Shown here: piece by piece, positions 17,070 through 25,506 of the stretch | Layout of the letters: the number at the start of each line of letters is the position of its first letter | Numbering within the stretch: the first letter of the stretch is position 1 | Source: Bradyrhizobium frederickii | Lineage (GTDB): Bacteria > Pseudomonadota > Alphaproteobacteria > Rhizobiales > Xanthobacteraceae | Assembly: GCF_004570865.1 (NCBI RefSeq) | Contig: NZ_SPQS01000012.1 | Location: 170,041-234,040, forward strand | Direction of reading: 5' to 3' | DNA: 64,000 bases | Program-made: the position numbers and the translations under genes | Notes under the pieces: model-generated | What the model saw: the letters and a program-made list of their open reading frames with translations, nothing else | Database searches by the model: none | What the model was told of the DNA's origin: nothing

Positions 17070-17822
17070 TCATTGCTTCAACATCGTGATGGGATGATCA
17101 AGTGCGATATCCAGCGAATTGCTCACCCCTCTCGTCAGCACATCCTGTATCCGTTGCCGGCCGAGATCGGCGTGCGAGCGTCCCAGGGCATCCGCCTTGT
17201 CGCCGTCCCTGGCCCTGATGGCGGCAACCATCGCGATGTGCTCCGTCAGGATCGTATCCATGTGCTTCTGATACGCGGCCTTCGACGCGAAATGCTCCAC
17301 ATTGTAGGCCAGATAGGCGATGCGTAGCGCGAGCGTGAGCAGGTGGAGATAGTTGCGTTCGATCAGCTTGTTGCCGCAGGCGGCAGCGATCAGCGCGTGA
17401 AACCGCCAATTGCTTTCGTTCATCTCCTCCGCGCGTCCCGCCGCTTCATGCTGCTCGAATGCAAGCCGCTCGGCATCGATCTCGGCAAGCTGGGCATCGG
17501 TTCGGCGTAGCGCCGCCCACCTGGTGACGAGCCGCTGGGTGATATCGAGCGCCTCGAACATCTCGCGAAGGTCATCCCAGTTGAGGCTTGCGACGCTCGC
17601 GCCGCGGTTCGGCAGCAGCACCACCAGCGATTCCGAGGCGAGCCTGACGAGCGCCTCGTGCACGGGTGTTCGCGAGAGCCCCAATCTTGCCGCGAGGGCC
17701 GCCTCATCGAGCGGCGTGCCGGGCCGCAAGGTGAGCGACACGATCTCGCGCCGGAGCGCCGTATAGGCGAACTCGACGCCCTTCCCTTTGCCGGGCGGCG
17801 GAGGTGGTCTGCTGGCCATCAT
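17070..17822 (-). CDS. GntR family transcriptional regulator, FCD subfamily
   Basis: The N-terminal winged helix reads YTALRREIVSLTLRPGTPLD, then EAALAARLGLSRTPVHEALV and LVVLLPNRGASVASL, the classic GntR motif. The all-helical C-terminal FCD domain carries NWRFHALIAAACGNKLI and HIAMVAAIRARDGDKAD with the metal-binding His residues (FHALI, EHIAMV). FCD regulators usually sense small organic acids. It is divergent from the MFS-monooxygenase-HD operon and probably represses it through the dyad at 17849-17871. Confidence 0.9.
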   Translation of the reverse strand: MMASRPPPPPGKGKGVEFAYTALRREIVSLTLRPGTPLDEAALAARLGLSRTPVHEALVRLASESLVVLLPNRGASVASLNWDDLREMFEALDITQRLVTRWAALRRTDAQLAEIDAERLAFEQHEAAGRAEEMNESNWRFHALIAAACGNKLIERNYLHLLTLALRIAYLAYNVEHFASKAAYQKHMDTILTEHIAMVAAIRARDGDKADALGRSHADLGRQRIQDVLTRGVSNSLDIALDHPITMLKQ

Positions 17823-17848
17823 GAAATATCTTGCCTTGCTTTATTCAT

Positions 17849-17871
17849 CGTGCATAAACTGTGCATGCACG
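17849..17871. promoter_or_regulatory. probable GntR operator
   Basis: CGTGCAT (17849-17855) and ATGCACG (17865-17871) form 7-bp inverted arms, and the inner GTGCATGCAC (17861-17870) is itself a perfect palindrome. It lies 27 bp from the gntR start and 75 bp before the MFS start. Confidence 0.55.
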
Positions 17872-17945
17872 GTCATTCTATCACTTGCGCCGTGCCATGC
17901 GAGGGCGACGCCGGGCCGTTTTCGCGCAAGCAAAGGATCTCGTCC

Positions 17946-19334
17946 ATGAGCATCACTGCCCAAGGGCTCGTTGCCCGAATCGACCGGCTACCTCCCTCCC
18001 GCTTCCACATTCAAGTTCTTATCATTGCTGGACTTTCGCTGTTCTTCGACACGTTGGACACGGCCGTCACCGGCTTTGCCTTCGCAGCTTTTCGAACCGA
18101 ATGGAACCTCGGCCCGCTCGCGCTCGGCGTCACCTCGGCGATCGGCCTGAGCGGCTATCTGCTCGGCTCCCTCCTCGTCGGCTTCGCCGCCGACCGGTTC
18201 GGGCGCAAGGCCGTCATGACCTGGAGCCTTGGCCTCTACTCGCTGTTCTCGGCGTCCCGCGCGCTGGCCCCCGGCATCGAGGTCTTCTGCCTGCTGAACT
18301 TCTTCACATGGATCTTCGTCGGCATGGAGAGCTGCGTGGTGCCACCTTATCTGGCAGAGCTGTGGCCCTCGCGGCTCCGCGGCCGCTTCAACGGCTGGAT
18401 GATGGCGTTCTTCGCGATCGGCATCGCCCTGTCCCCGGTTTGGGCGCTCCTACTGATCCCGACAGTCGGCTGGCGCTGGACGCTCGCGCTCACCTTCCCG
18501 TTTGCACTGCTGATCGGCCTGATGCGGTCCTTCCTCCCGGAGAGCCCGCGATGGCTGATGAGCCAGGGCCGCACCGAGGAAGCCGAGCGGATCGTTGCAT
18601 CGATCGAAGCGCAGGTGGCGCGATCAAACGGCGGGACTCTTCCGCCTGTTGTTGCGATCCCAGTGCCCGTCACCCGTCCGGTCAGCCGGCGCGAGATCGT
18701 CGCGCCCGCCGTCCTGCCGGTAACCATCATGCTGTGGATGGTTTGGTTCACCGAGTACGGCGTACTCTACACCTTCCAGTCCGTGCTTCCGACGTTGCTC
18801 GCCATGGACGGTTTCTCCATCGTGCGATCGACCGAGTTCACGGTGGTGATCTTTTCCGGCTTCATTCCCGGCTATATCGGCGCGGGCTACTTCCTCGATC
18901 TCGTCGGCCGGAAATACTGGCTGATGATCTGCTTCGCCGGAATCGGGATCTCCAGCACGCTGTTCGGCCTTGCCAACACGCCTGTCACGATCATGGCCTG
19001 CGCATGGTTCACCGCCTTCTTCCTCGGCAACGGGTCGACCTGCATCTACACCTATACGCCTGAGCTCTATCCGACCGAGATTCGAACGACGGCGATGGGC
19101 ATGGCCTCGGCCTGGGGCCGCGTCGGCGGCATCCTTCTGCTGCTGGCGTTCGGCATCTTTGCCGTGCTGCACGGCCGGCTCGCGCTCTTCCTGGTGAGCG
19201 ACGGCCTGCTGATCGCCAGCATCATCGTGGTGGCGCTGGTCGGCCCCAACACGAAAGGCAAGACGCTCGAGGCAACGTCGGCGGCGCGGGACGTCGCAGC
19301 GTCGCCGAAGGGCATCGAGGCACCGGCCGAATGA
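17946..19334 (+). CDS. MFS transporter, probable organic acid or aromatic compound uptake
   Basis: From the ATG at 17946 the 462-aa product has twelve membrane segments. The loop 2-3 motif reads GFAADRFGRKAVM, and the motif at the end of the first half reads FLPESPRWLMSQGRTEEAER. PELYPTEIRTTAMGMASAWGR in the second half is typical of the sugar/acid porter (AAHS-SP) group of the major facilitator superfamily. The stop overlaps the ATG of the next gene by 4 nt, so translation is coupled. The GntR regulator and FAD monooxygenase context suggests uptake of an aromatic or heterocyclic carbon source; the actual substrate is unknown. Confidence 0.87.
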   Translation: MSITAQGLVARIDRLPPSRFHIQVLIIAGLSLFFDTLDTAVTGFAFAAFRTEWNLGPLALGVTSAIGLSGYLLGSLLVGFAADRFGRKAVMTWSLGLYSLFSASRALAPGIEVFCLLNFFTWIFVGMESCVVPPYLAELWPSRLRGRFNGWMMAFFAIGIALSPVWALLLIPTVGWRWTLALTFPFALLIGLMRSFLPESPRWLMSQGRTEEAERIVASIEAQVARSNGGTLPPVVAIPVPVTRPVSRREIVAPAVLPVTIMLWMVWFTEYGVLYTFQSVLPTLLAMDGFSIVRSTEFTVVIFSGFIPGYIGAGYFLDLVGRKYWLMICFAGIGISSTLFGLANTPVTIMACAWFTAFFLGNGSTCIYTYTPELYPTEIRTTAMGMASAWGRVGGILLLLAFGIFAVLHGRLALFLVSDGLLIASIIVVALVGPNTKGKTLEATSAARDVAASPKGIEAPAE

Positions 19335-20440
19335 CCCGTACAGCAGTGATTGCCGGGGCCGGCTATGCCGGCCTCGCCGCGGCGGCCGTGCTGGCGCGCA
19401 AGGGATGGCGCGTATCCGTGTACGAAGCCGATCCCGAGCCAAGAAGCGTCGGCGCCGGTCTCTATGTCCACGGTTTCGTCCATGATGCCCTTCGCAAGAC
19501 CGGTGCCTACGACGACTTCATGCGTGGAGCATTCAAACCTGCCGCGCATTGCGTCTACATCGACGGCGCGCGGCAATCGAATGCATCCACCGACGGAAAC
19601 ATCGTCACCACGACCCGGGCGGCTCTTCATGTCGCGCTGATCGATGCGGCAAGACGCGCCGGCGTCAACATCGCCGGTGGATCGCGGGCCGTTGCGGCGG
19701 ATCCGCGTGGCGCGTTGATCCTCGCAGACGGCACCCGGCTCGCAGCCGATCTGGTCATCGCCGCCGACGGCGTGAGATCGACCATCGCGCAAGCGCTGGA
19801 CATTCCGATCACACGCGTCGCGCACCAGGACGGCATCACGCGAATCCTTCTCGATCGCGACGGACTGCGCGACGACAATTGGAACAGCATTCACGATTAT
19901 TATGATTACCGGGGACGTCCGTTGCGGGTGCTCTACACGCCATGCGGCCCGGATGCCTTCTATTTCTGCCTGATGGCGCCCATCACCGATCTCGAAGCGA
20001 CGTCCGTTCCGATCGCCGGTGCGCTCTGGACCGCGCGATTTCCTGATCTCGCGCCGACATTGCGGCGGGTTGGCAACGCAGGCCGCCACGACCGCTACGC
20101 AACAACGACGCTTTCGACCTGGTCGAGAGGACGCGCGGCGATCGTCGGCGATGCCGCCCATGCGATGCCCTCGAGCCTGGGGCAAGGTGCCGGCGTCAGC
20201 ATCGTCAACGCCGTCGCGCTCGCCGAGGCCGTTGCGCACTCTGACGACATCGATGCCGCGCTTGGCGACTGGGAAGCCGCGATGCGCCCGATGGTCGAGG
20301 GCTGGCAGCGCCGGGTCGAGGACGTCGCAAGCCAGCGCAGCCTCAGCCGCACCGTTCGCCCGAGCGAGCAGCGGCTGATCGAACTCTCATCCGAGGATTC
20401 GAATCGCAAACACGCAAGACGAGAAGGGACCAACGCATGA
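19331..20440 (+). CDS. FAD-dependent monooxygenase (PHBH-like group A flavoprotein)
   Basis: The product opens with the FAD dinucleotide fold TAVIAGAGYAGLAAAAVLAR, has the middle DG block LVIAADGVRSTIA and the C-terminal GD motif AIVGDAAHAMPSSLGQGAG. This three-motif set is that of para-hydroxybenzoate hydroxylase-like monooxygenases, which hydroxylate aromatic rings or oxidise related substrates using NAD(P)H and O2. The 369-aa length is usual. It overlaps the MFS gene at its 5' end and the HD gene at its 3' end by 4 nt each (ATGA), so it is the middle gene of a tightly coupled catabolic operon. Confidence 0.88.
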   Translation: MTRTAVIAGAGYAGLAAAAVLARKGWRVSVYEADPEPRSVGAGLYVHGFVHDALRKTGAYDDFMRGAFKPAAHCVYIDGARQSNASTDGNIVTTTRAALHVALIDAARRAGVNIAGGSRAVAADPRGALILADGTRLAADLVIAADGVRSTIAQALDIPITRVAHQDGITRILLDRDGLRDDNWNSIHDYYDYRGRPLRVLYTPCGPDAFYFCLMAPITDLEATSVPIAGALWTARFPDLAPTLRRVGNAGRHDRYATTTLSTWSRGRAAIVGDAAHAMPSSLGQGAGVSIVNAVALAEAVAHSDDIDAALGDWEAAMRPMVEGWQRRVEDVASQRSLSRTVRPSEQRLIELSSEDSNRKHARREGTNA

Positions 20441-20964
20441 CGCTCGTTCCAAGCGCATCCTGGTACACAGACATCATCGCGGCCGTGGACCAGCAGCAGG
20501 CCGGCATCAGGGATCATCTCGGCCGCCCCTGGGCGCAGCATTTCGAACGCGTGGCGCTCCGCCTGATCTTCCGCAAGCCGGACGCAACCCGTGCCCATAT
20601 CGAATCCGCCCTCCTGCACGATGCGATGATGGAGCGTGGCGGCGGCCGCGAGATGCTCAACGCGCTCGGCATCAGCCAGGAAGCGTGTGACATCATCGAC
20701 ATCACGACCCCGCCGCCGAATGCGGACTATTACCGCCGCTTCCAGGAGGTCGGCCCCGCCGAATGCGAGATCTATCTCGACTATGTCCGAAAACTCTGCG
20801 CCTCCGGCAACCCCGCCGCGATCCAGATGAAGCTCGCCGACATCACCGACACCATCGAAGCCTGCCGCACCGGATTGACGCCGCTGCTGATCGATCAATT
20901 CGTCAATCGCTACGAGCCGAGCCGGAAGCTGCTGGAGCAGGCGCTGGGGTCGGAGCTGGGCTGA
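20437..20964 (+). CDS. HD-domain protein of unknown substrate (175 aa)
   Basis: The order of candidate metal ligands is that of an HD phosphohydrolase: His 35 (WAQHFERVA), His 61-Asp 62 (ALLHDAMM) and Asp 135 (QMKLADITDTIEA). The last block closely resembles the K-L-A-D segment of RelA/SpoT-type HD domains. It is short and has no synthetase, so a hydrolase role is more likely than alarmone synthesis. As the last gene of the GntR-controlled operon it may process a phosphorylated or activated intermediate of the pathway. The HD assignment is moderately supported; the role is inference. Confidence 0.6.
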   Translation: MTLVPSASWYTDIIAAVDQQQAGIRDHLGRPWAQHFERVALRLIFRKPDATRAHIESALLHDAMMERGGGREMLNALGISQEACDIIDITTPPPNADYYRRFQEVGPAECEIYLDYVRKLCASGNPAAIQMKLADITDTIEACRTGLTPLLIDQFVNRYEPSRKLLEQALGSELG

Positions 20965-21325
20965 CGGGGAGCGTCGCCGCTCGTGGCCGGGTGCGACGGT
21001 TGCCGCAAGGAGATGCGCGAGACCTTCGGGACTGGCAGCCTTCAAAGGCGTTAGCGCGGTCGAGGCGGTGGCGTCCTGACCCACGCTGCATGATGACACC
21101 ATACCCCTGTTTTGCCCGACGGGTCAAGTCGATTTCGGAAAAACATCAATCAACATCGAAAAGCATTATCCAGCAACGGCATCGCTAATGTGCATGGGGT
21201 TGTTTTCGGCATTTTAGTCTGCCGGCCACCACAGCAGCCACCGCCACGACCGTCGCACATGCGTCAGCGCCGGCACGGGCTCTATCCCGACCGTCCAACC
21301 ACCCGACAAATGCTTTGAGAAAAAT
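20965..21325. other. tRNA-Pro downstream region
   Basis: About 360 bp without a supported gene. From about 21220 to the tRNA 3' end the sequence is the homologue of the 15524-15626 segment (GCCGGCCACCACAGCAGCC against GCCGACCACCGAAGCAGCC), showing that tRNA and trailer were duplicated together. No integrase fragment is seen. Confidence 0.5.
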
Positions 21326-21403
21326 TGGTCGGAGCGAGAGGATTTGAACCTCCGACCCCTAGTCTCCCAGACTAGTGCGCTAACCGGGCTGCGCCACGCT
21401 CCG
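21326..21403 (-). tRNA. tRNA-Pro, anticodon GGG
   Basis: On the minus strand the 78 nt fold into a full cloverleaf: acceptor CGGAGCG/CGCTCCG, D stem GCGC/GCGC, anticodon stem CTAGT/ACTAG with loop CTGGGAG (anticodon GGG), T arm GGAGG-TTCAAAT-CCTCT, and an encoded CCA end. It reads tRNA-Pro for CCC codons. It is the intact member of a family of three copies in 6 kb. Confidence 0.95.
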
Positions 21404-21515
21404 AACGTCGTTCCATTAGCTAGGATCGGCGCGATGTGCAAGGCGAGGCCGCAGCATTTTGCCGTTCCTGCCCCACAGGCTCGGAACTGGCCGCAAGCGG
21501 TCCGAATACCGCCCC

Positions 21516-22097
21516 TCACCCGTCCTTCAGCGCCTGATCCAGCATCTCCTTGGCTGCGACGAGGTCGGCGAGCGCCCGGCCGAGCCGTTCGCGGTCCAGC
21601 GCGCTGGGGCCGGCGGGCGCGGCGGGGGTGACGCCCTTGCGGAAGGTGGTGAGGATCTCTTCGTCGTCGACCTCGGTGAAGCGGAAGTCGATGCCTTCCT
21701 CTTCGTCGCCCTGGTAGTCGTCGTCGTCGGTGTCGGTGACGCCCTTGATCGGCGCCTCCTCGTCCTCGGGCTCCATCAGGCTGGCGCCGATGGCGTCCTC
21801 GATGGCGCCGAACGAGACCGCGGCAGCGCTGTCGGCGAGCCCCTGCACCGATTTGACGCCGTGCTCTTTCAGGATCCGCTGCACCCCGCGGATGGTGTAG
21901 CCCTCGCCGTAGAGCAGCCGGCGGATGCCCTTGAGCAGGTCGACGTCGTCGGGGCGGTAATAGCGGCGGCCGCCGCTGCGCTTCATCGGCTTGATCTGGG
22001 AGAACCGGGTCTCCCAGAACCGCAGCACGTGCTGCGGGATGTCGAGCTCCTGCGCTACTTCGCTGATGGTTCGGAACGCATCCGGCGCCTTGTCCAA
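21516..22097 (-). CDS. MerR family transcriptional regulator
   Basis: The 193-aa protein begins FRTISEVAQELDIPQHVLRF, continues WETRFSQIKPMKRSGGRRYY, then YRPDDVDLLKGIRRLLYGEG. This is a MerR-type winged helix, lacking metal-binding Cys. A long acidic region (EPEDEE, DTDDDDYQGDEEEG) and a short coiled coil follow. The gene immediately downstream of ihfA in the plsX-fabH-ihfA-merR cluster of rhizobia has this same form. The regulon is not known. A 24-nt gap separates it from ihfA, so it is probably cotranscribed. Confidence 0.88.
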   Translation of the reverse strand: MDKAPDAFRTISEVAQELDIPQHVLRFWETRFSQIKPMKRSGGRRYYRPDDVDLLKGIRRLLYGEGYTIRGVQRILKEHGVKSVQGLADSAAAVSFGAIEDAIGASLMEPEDEEAPIKGVTDTDDDDYQGDEEEGIDFRFTEVDDEEILTTFRKGVTPAAPAGPSALDRERLGRALADLVAAKEMLDQALKDG

Positions 22098-22121
22098 ATG
22101 CCAGTCCTTTCCGAAAGGCGG

Positions 22122-22463
22122 TTACGCCTCGGGTTGTGCCTTGCTGCCGTCGCCGTTGGTCCGATGCTGGGCGTTGATCCGCTGCTTCAGGATCGCCGAC
22201 GGCTTGAACACCATGACGCGGCGCGGCGAGATCGGCACTTCGGTGCCGGTTTTCGGATTACGGCCGATGCGCTGACCCTTCTTGCGCACCATGAACGACC
22301 CGAACGAGGACAATTTCACCGTCTCGCCCTTCTCCAGGCAGTCGGTGATCTCCTTCAGCACGAGTTCCACGAAGGCGGACGATTCCGTGCGCGACAGGCC
22401 CACCTTCTGGTAGACGGCTTCGCACAGGTCGACTCGCGTTACGGTTTTACTTTGATCGGTCAT
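22122..22463 (-). CDS. ihfA: integration host factor subunit alpha
   Basis: The product contains VTRVDLCEAVYQKVGLSRTE, then FVELVLKEITDCLEKGETVK, LSSFGSFMVRKKGQRIGRNP and KTGTEVPISPRRVMVFKPSA. That includes the RIGRNPKT beta-arm with the minor-groove Pro. All features are those of IHF alpha, which with IHF beta bends DNA by about 160 degrees. The ATG at 22461-22463 gives the conserved MTDQSKTVTRVDL start; the frame extends nine codons further. The gene sits between fabH and merR as in other alphaproteobacteria. Confidence 0.93.
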   Translation of the reverse strand: MTDQSKTVTRVDLCEAVYQKVGLSRTESSAFVELVLKEITDCLEKGETVKLSSFGSFMVRKKGQRIGRNPKTGTEVPISPRRVMVFKPSAILKQRINAQHRTNGDGSKAQPEA

Positions 22464-22597
22464 CGCCCTGCCCCACATCACGGCGAACAATTGTTGTCTG
22501 AAATTATGAGGTTACGATACAGCGGTCAACAGCGCTCATCAATGCACGCGCATCGATAATCCCAGCTGATTCCGGCAAAATTTTACCGAGTGTGGCT

Positions 22598-23578
22598 CTA
22601 CCAGCGCACCAGCGCGGAGCCCCAGGTGAAGCCGCCGCCCATCGCTTCCAGCAGCACCAGGTCGCCCTTCTTGATGCGGCCGTCCTTGCGGGCCACCGAC
22701 AGCGCCAGCGGAATCGAGGCGGCCGAGGTGTTGCCGTGACGGTCCACAGTCAGCACCACCTTCTCCGGCGCGATATGCAGCTTGTGGGCGGAGGCGTCGA
22801 TGATTCGCTTGTTGGCCTGGTGCGGCACGAACCAGTCGATGCTGTCGGCATCGAGCCCGGTCGCCTGGAAGGCATCGACGATGACGTCGGTGATCATGCC
22901 GACCGCATGCTTGAAGACCTCGCGGCCCTCCATGCGCAGATGGCCGACGGTCTGGGTCGAGGACGGGCCGCCGTCGACGAACAGCTTTGCCTTGTGGCGG
23001 CCGTCGGAGCGCAGATGCGTGGTCACGACGCCGCGGTCGGTGGCGGCATTGCCGGGCTGCTCCTGCGCCTCCAGCACGACCGCGCCGGCACCGTCGCCGA
23101 ACAGCACGCAGGTGCCGCGGTCGTTCCAGTCGAGGATGCGCGAGAAGGTCTCGGCGCCGATCACCAGCGCGCGCTTGAAGGCGCCGGTGCGCAGGAAATT
23201 GTCGGCGGTGGCGAGCGCGAACACGAAGCCCGAGCAAACCGCCTGGAGGTCGAAGGCCGCGCCGTGGTTGATGCCGAGCGCGTTCTGCACGGCGACGGCG
23301 GTGGCGGGAAAGGTGTTGTCCGGCGTCGAGGTCGCCAGCACGATGAGGTCGATCGACTGCGCATCCAGGCCGGCATCGCTGAGCGCGGCCTGCGCCGCCT
23401 TGATGGCCAGATGCGAGGTGAACTCGCCCTCGGCCGCGATGCGCCGCTCGCGAATGCCGGTGCGCTGCACGATCCACTCGTCGGAGGTGTCGATGCGCGC
23501 CGCCAATTGGGCGTTGGTCACCACCTGCTCCGGCAGATAGGAGCCGCAGCCGAGCACGACCGAACGAATTTGAGTCAC
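22598..23578 (-). CDS. fabH: beta-ketoacyl-ACP synthase III
   Basis: The 326-aa product has the KAS III blocks: DEWIVQRTGIRERRIA, the nucleophile Cys 115 in FDLQAVCSGF, the catalytic His in FVPHQANKRI and the Asn in VDRHGNTSAASIPLAL. It starts fatty acid synthesis by condensing acetyl-CoA with malonyl-ACP. The ATG overlaps the plsX stop by 4 nt (ATGA), so the two are translationally coupled. The order plsX-fabH-ihfA is that of most alphaproteobacteria. Confidence 0.96.
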   Translation of the reverse strand: MTQIRSVVLGCGSYLPEQVVTNAQLAARIDTSDEWIVQRTGIRERRIAAEGEFTSHLAIKAAQAALSDAGLDAQSIDLIVLATSTPDNTFPATAVAVQNALGINHGAAFDLQAVCSGFVFALATADNFLRTGAFKRALVIGAETFSRILDWNDRGTCVLFGDGAGAVVLEAQEQPGNAATDRGVVTTHLRSDGRHKAKLFVDGGPSSTQTVGHLRMEGREVFKHAVGMITDVIVDAFQATGLDADSIDWFVPHQANKRIIDASAHKLHIAPEKVVLTVDRHGNTSAASIPLALSVARKDGRIKKGDLVLLEAMGGGFTWGSALVRW

Positions 23579-24636
23579 GAAACAGCCTCCTGCGCGGCCT
23601 GCACCGAATTGAGTGCACCACCCTCGCGGTTGAGCATCTGATTGATCTTGTTCAGGAGATCGTAGTGAGCCATCTCATAGCCAACATCGATCGCATAGGC
23701 AAAGCCTTCGGCGCTGGTTCCGCCGTGGCTTTTGACAACCAGTCCGTTCAGACCCAGGAACACGCCGCCATTGGACTTGTTCGGATCCATCTTGTCGCGC
23801 AGGGCCTGGAAGGCGCTGCGGGCAAAGAGATAGCCGAGCTTGGACAGCCAGCTCCGCTTCATCTCGTCGCGGAGTAATTCGGCCATCTGCCTGGCGGTTC
23901 CCTCGGCGGCCTTGAGCGCGATGTTGCCGCTGAAACCTTCGGTGACGATGACGTCGGCCAGCCCCTTGCCGATGCCGTCACCCTCGACGAAACCGATATA
24001 GTCGAGCTCCGGCAGGTTCCTGGCACGCAGGATTTCCCCGGCCTCGCGGATTTCCTCGTGCCCCTTGATCTCCTCGGTTCCGATATTGAGCAGCCCGACC
24101 GTGGGCCGCTTCTTGTCGAACAGCACGCTCGCCATCGCGGCGCCCATCAGTGCGAGCGCCACCAGATGGTGCGCGTCGCCACCGATGGTGGCGCCGAGGT
24201 CGAGCACGGCGGACTCGCCGCGCCTGGTCGGCCAGATCCCCGTAATCGCCGGGCGATCGATCCCCTTCAGCGTGCGCAGGTGGAAGCGCGACATCGCCAT
24301 CAGCGCGCCGGTATTGCCGGCGGAGACCGCGACATCCGCCTCTCCCTTCTTCACCGCGTCGATGGCAAGCCACATCGAGGACGTCTTGCGGCCGCGCCGC
24401 AGCGCCTGGCTCGGCTTGTCCGACCCGCTGACGGCCACGTCGGTGTGGATGATCTTCGAGGCGGCCTTGAGCTGGGGGTGCCGGTCGAGCTCGGGCTCGA
24501 TCCTGGCGCGGTCGCCGACCAGCAGGAATTCGGTGTCGCGATGCCTGCCAAGCGAGATGGCCGCGCCCGGAATGACCACGGCGGCGCCGCCGTCGCCCCC
24601 CATGGCGTCAAGCGCAATGCGAACCTTGCTTGGCAT
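23575..24636 (-). CDS. plsX: phosphate acyltransferase PlsX
   Basis: From the ATG at 24634-24636 the 353-aa protein opens with VRIALDAMGGDGGAAVVIPG, the PlsX signature, and has AVSAGNTGALMAMS, GESAVLDLGATIGG, LLNIGTEEIKGHE and VVTEG/FSGNIALKAAEGTARQM-type blocks. PlsX converts acyl-ACP to acyl-phosphate for phospholipid synthesis and works with the PlsY acyltransferase. The upstream extension of the frame is not conserved in character. It is the first gene of the plsX-fabH-ihfA-merR series; the upstream gap to yceD is 300 bp and probably carries the promoter. Confidence 0.95.
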   Translation of the reverse strand: MPSKVRIALDAMGGDGGAAVVIPGAAISLGRHRDTEFLLVGDRARIEPELDRHPQLKAASKIIHTDVAVSGSDKPSQALRRGRKTSSMWLAIDAVKKGEADVAVSAGNTGALMAMSRFHLRTLKGIDRPAITGIWPTRRGESAVLDLGATIGGDAHHLVALALMGAAMASVLFDKKRPTVGLLNIGTEEIKGHEEIREAGEILRARNLPELDYIGFVEGDGIGKGLADVIVTEGFSGNIALKAAEGTARQMAELLRDEMKRSWLSKLGYLFARSAFQALRDKMDPNKSNGGVFLGLNGLVVKSHGGTSAEGFAYAIDVGYEMAHYDLLNKINQMLNREGGALNSVQAAQEAVS

Positions 24637-24936
24637 AAAAGTCCTGGAAAACCTGGTCTGGTGCGGTCCTGAACGAGCGGGGCCGCGGATGGGTTCGCCA
24701 CGGACATGGCGACCGGTCAGGCGCCACGCCGCGCCCCGACCGGGGCGCGACAATAGCGTTTTGTTATCCCGAAACAACCTCTTGCCCCCAGCCTTTTGCT
24801 TTCTGGGCGATCCGGTTGAGAAACCCCGGAATTCGCAAGAAACAGATTGAGATCAGCTAGATAAGAGGTTCTTTGAAACCATCCCGGCAAATGCCTCGCG
24901 CACCCTCGCAGGGCGATCCGACATGGAAAGACCCAC

Positions 24937-25506
24937 CTATTGGCCTTTCTTCTTGTCCTGCAGCGCCTTCAATGCGGCGAACGGATGGTCCTCCGGATCG
25001 AGGGCGGTGACGTCCGCCTCGAACACGGCCCCCTCCTTGCGCGGATAAGGGTCGATGGCGAGGAACAGGGCATCGGTGGCGACCCGGCCGAGATCGATGA
25101 TGCCACCCATGATCGCCTCCGGCGGATCGGCGACCTCAGGCGCCTCCGAGTCGTCCTCGCCCTCCTCGATCAGCTCGGCAAGGCGCCGCGCCTCGGGCTC
25201 GGGGGCGAACATCAGATCAATCTCCTCCTCTATCTCGCTCTCGATCGGATCCAGCGTGACCACGCAGATCTGGCCGACCCTGGCCCGGACGGTGCCGGTC
25301 ACCTGAACCCGGCCGCCGCTCCTGGGCACCACGTCGAGGTCGGCGCTGGCGGACAGGACCTCCCGTACGCCGCCGACCTCCGCGATGGCCTGCCGCTCGC
25401 CGGCCGAGGCCTCGAGCTTGCGATGCAGGCCGGTGTCGGGGATCTGGGCAACGATGACAGGTGCCCGCCAAGGATCGGGCTGGGATCCGGTCGCAGGTCG
25501 GCTCAT
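24937..25506 (-). CDS. YceD family protein (DUF177)
   Basis: The 189-aa protein contains a central VRARVGQICVVTLDPIESEI, the YceD/DUF177 block with the conserved Cys, followed by EEIDLMFAPE and an acidic linker. Then comes the GGIIDLGRVATDALFLAIDPYPRK segment typical of the family. YceD proteins are linked to 23S rRNA accumulation and normally precede rpmF. Here rpmF is not beside it, as is usual in this group. It overlaps the cytochrome bc1 chaperone gene by 4 nt. Confidence 0.85.
   Translation of the reverse strand: MSRPATGSQPDPWRAPVIVAQIPDTGLHRKLEASAGERQAIAEVGGVREVLSASADLDVVPRSGGRVQVTGTVRARVGQICVVTLDPIESEIEEEIDLMFAPEPEARRLAELIEEGEDDSEAPEVADPPEAIMGGIIDLGRVATDALFLAIDPYPRKEGAVFEADVTALDPEDHPFAALKALQDKKKGQ

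Noticed and set aside
21214..21519. 101-codon minus-strand frame
   Set aside because: It covers the intact tRNA-Pro and its flanks; not a protein gene.
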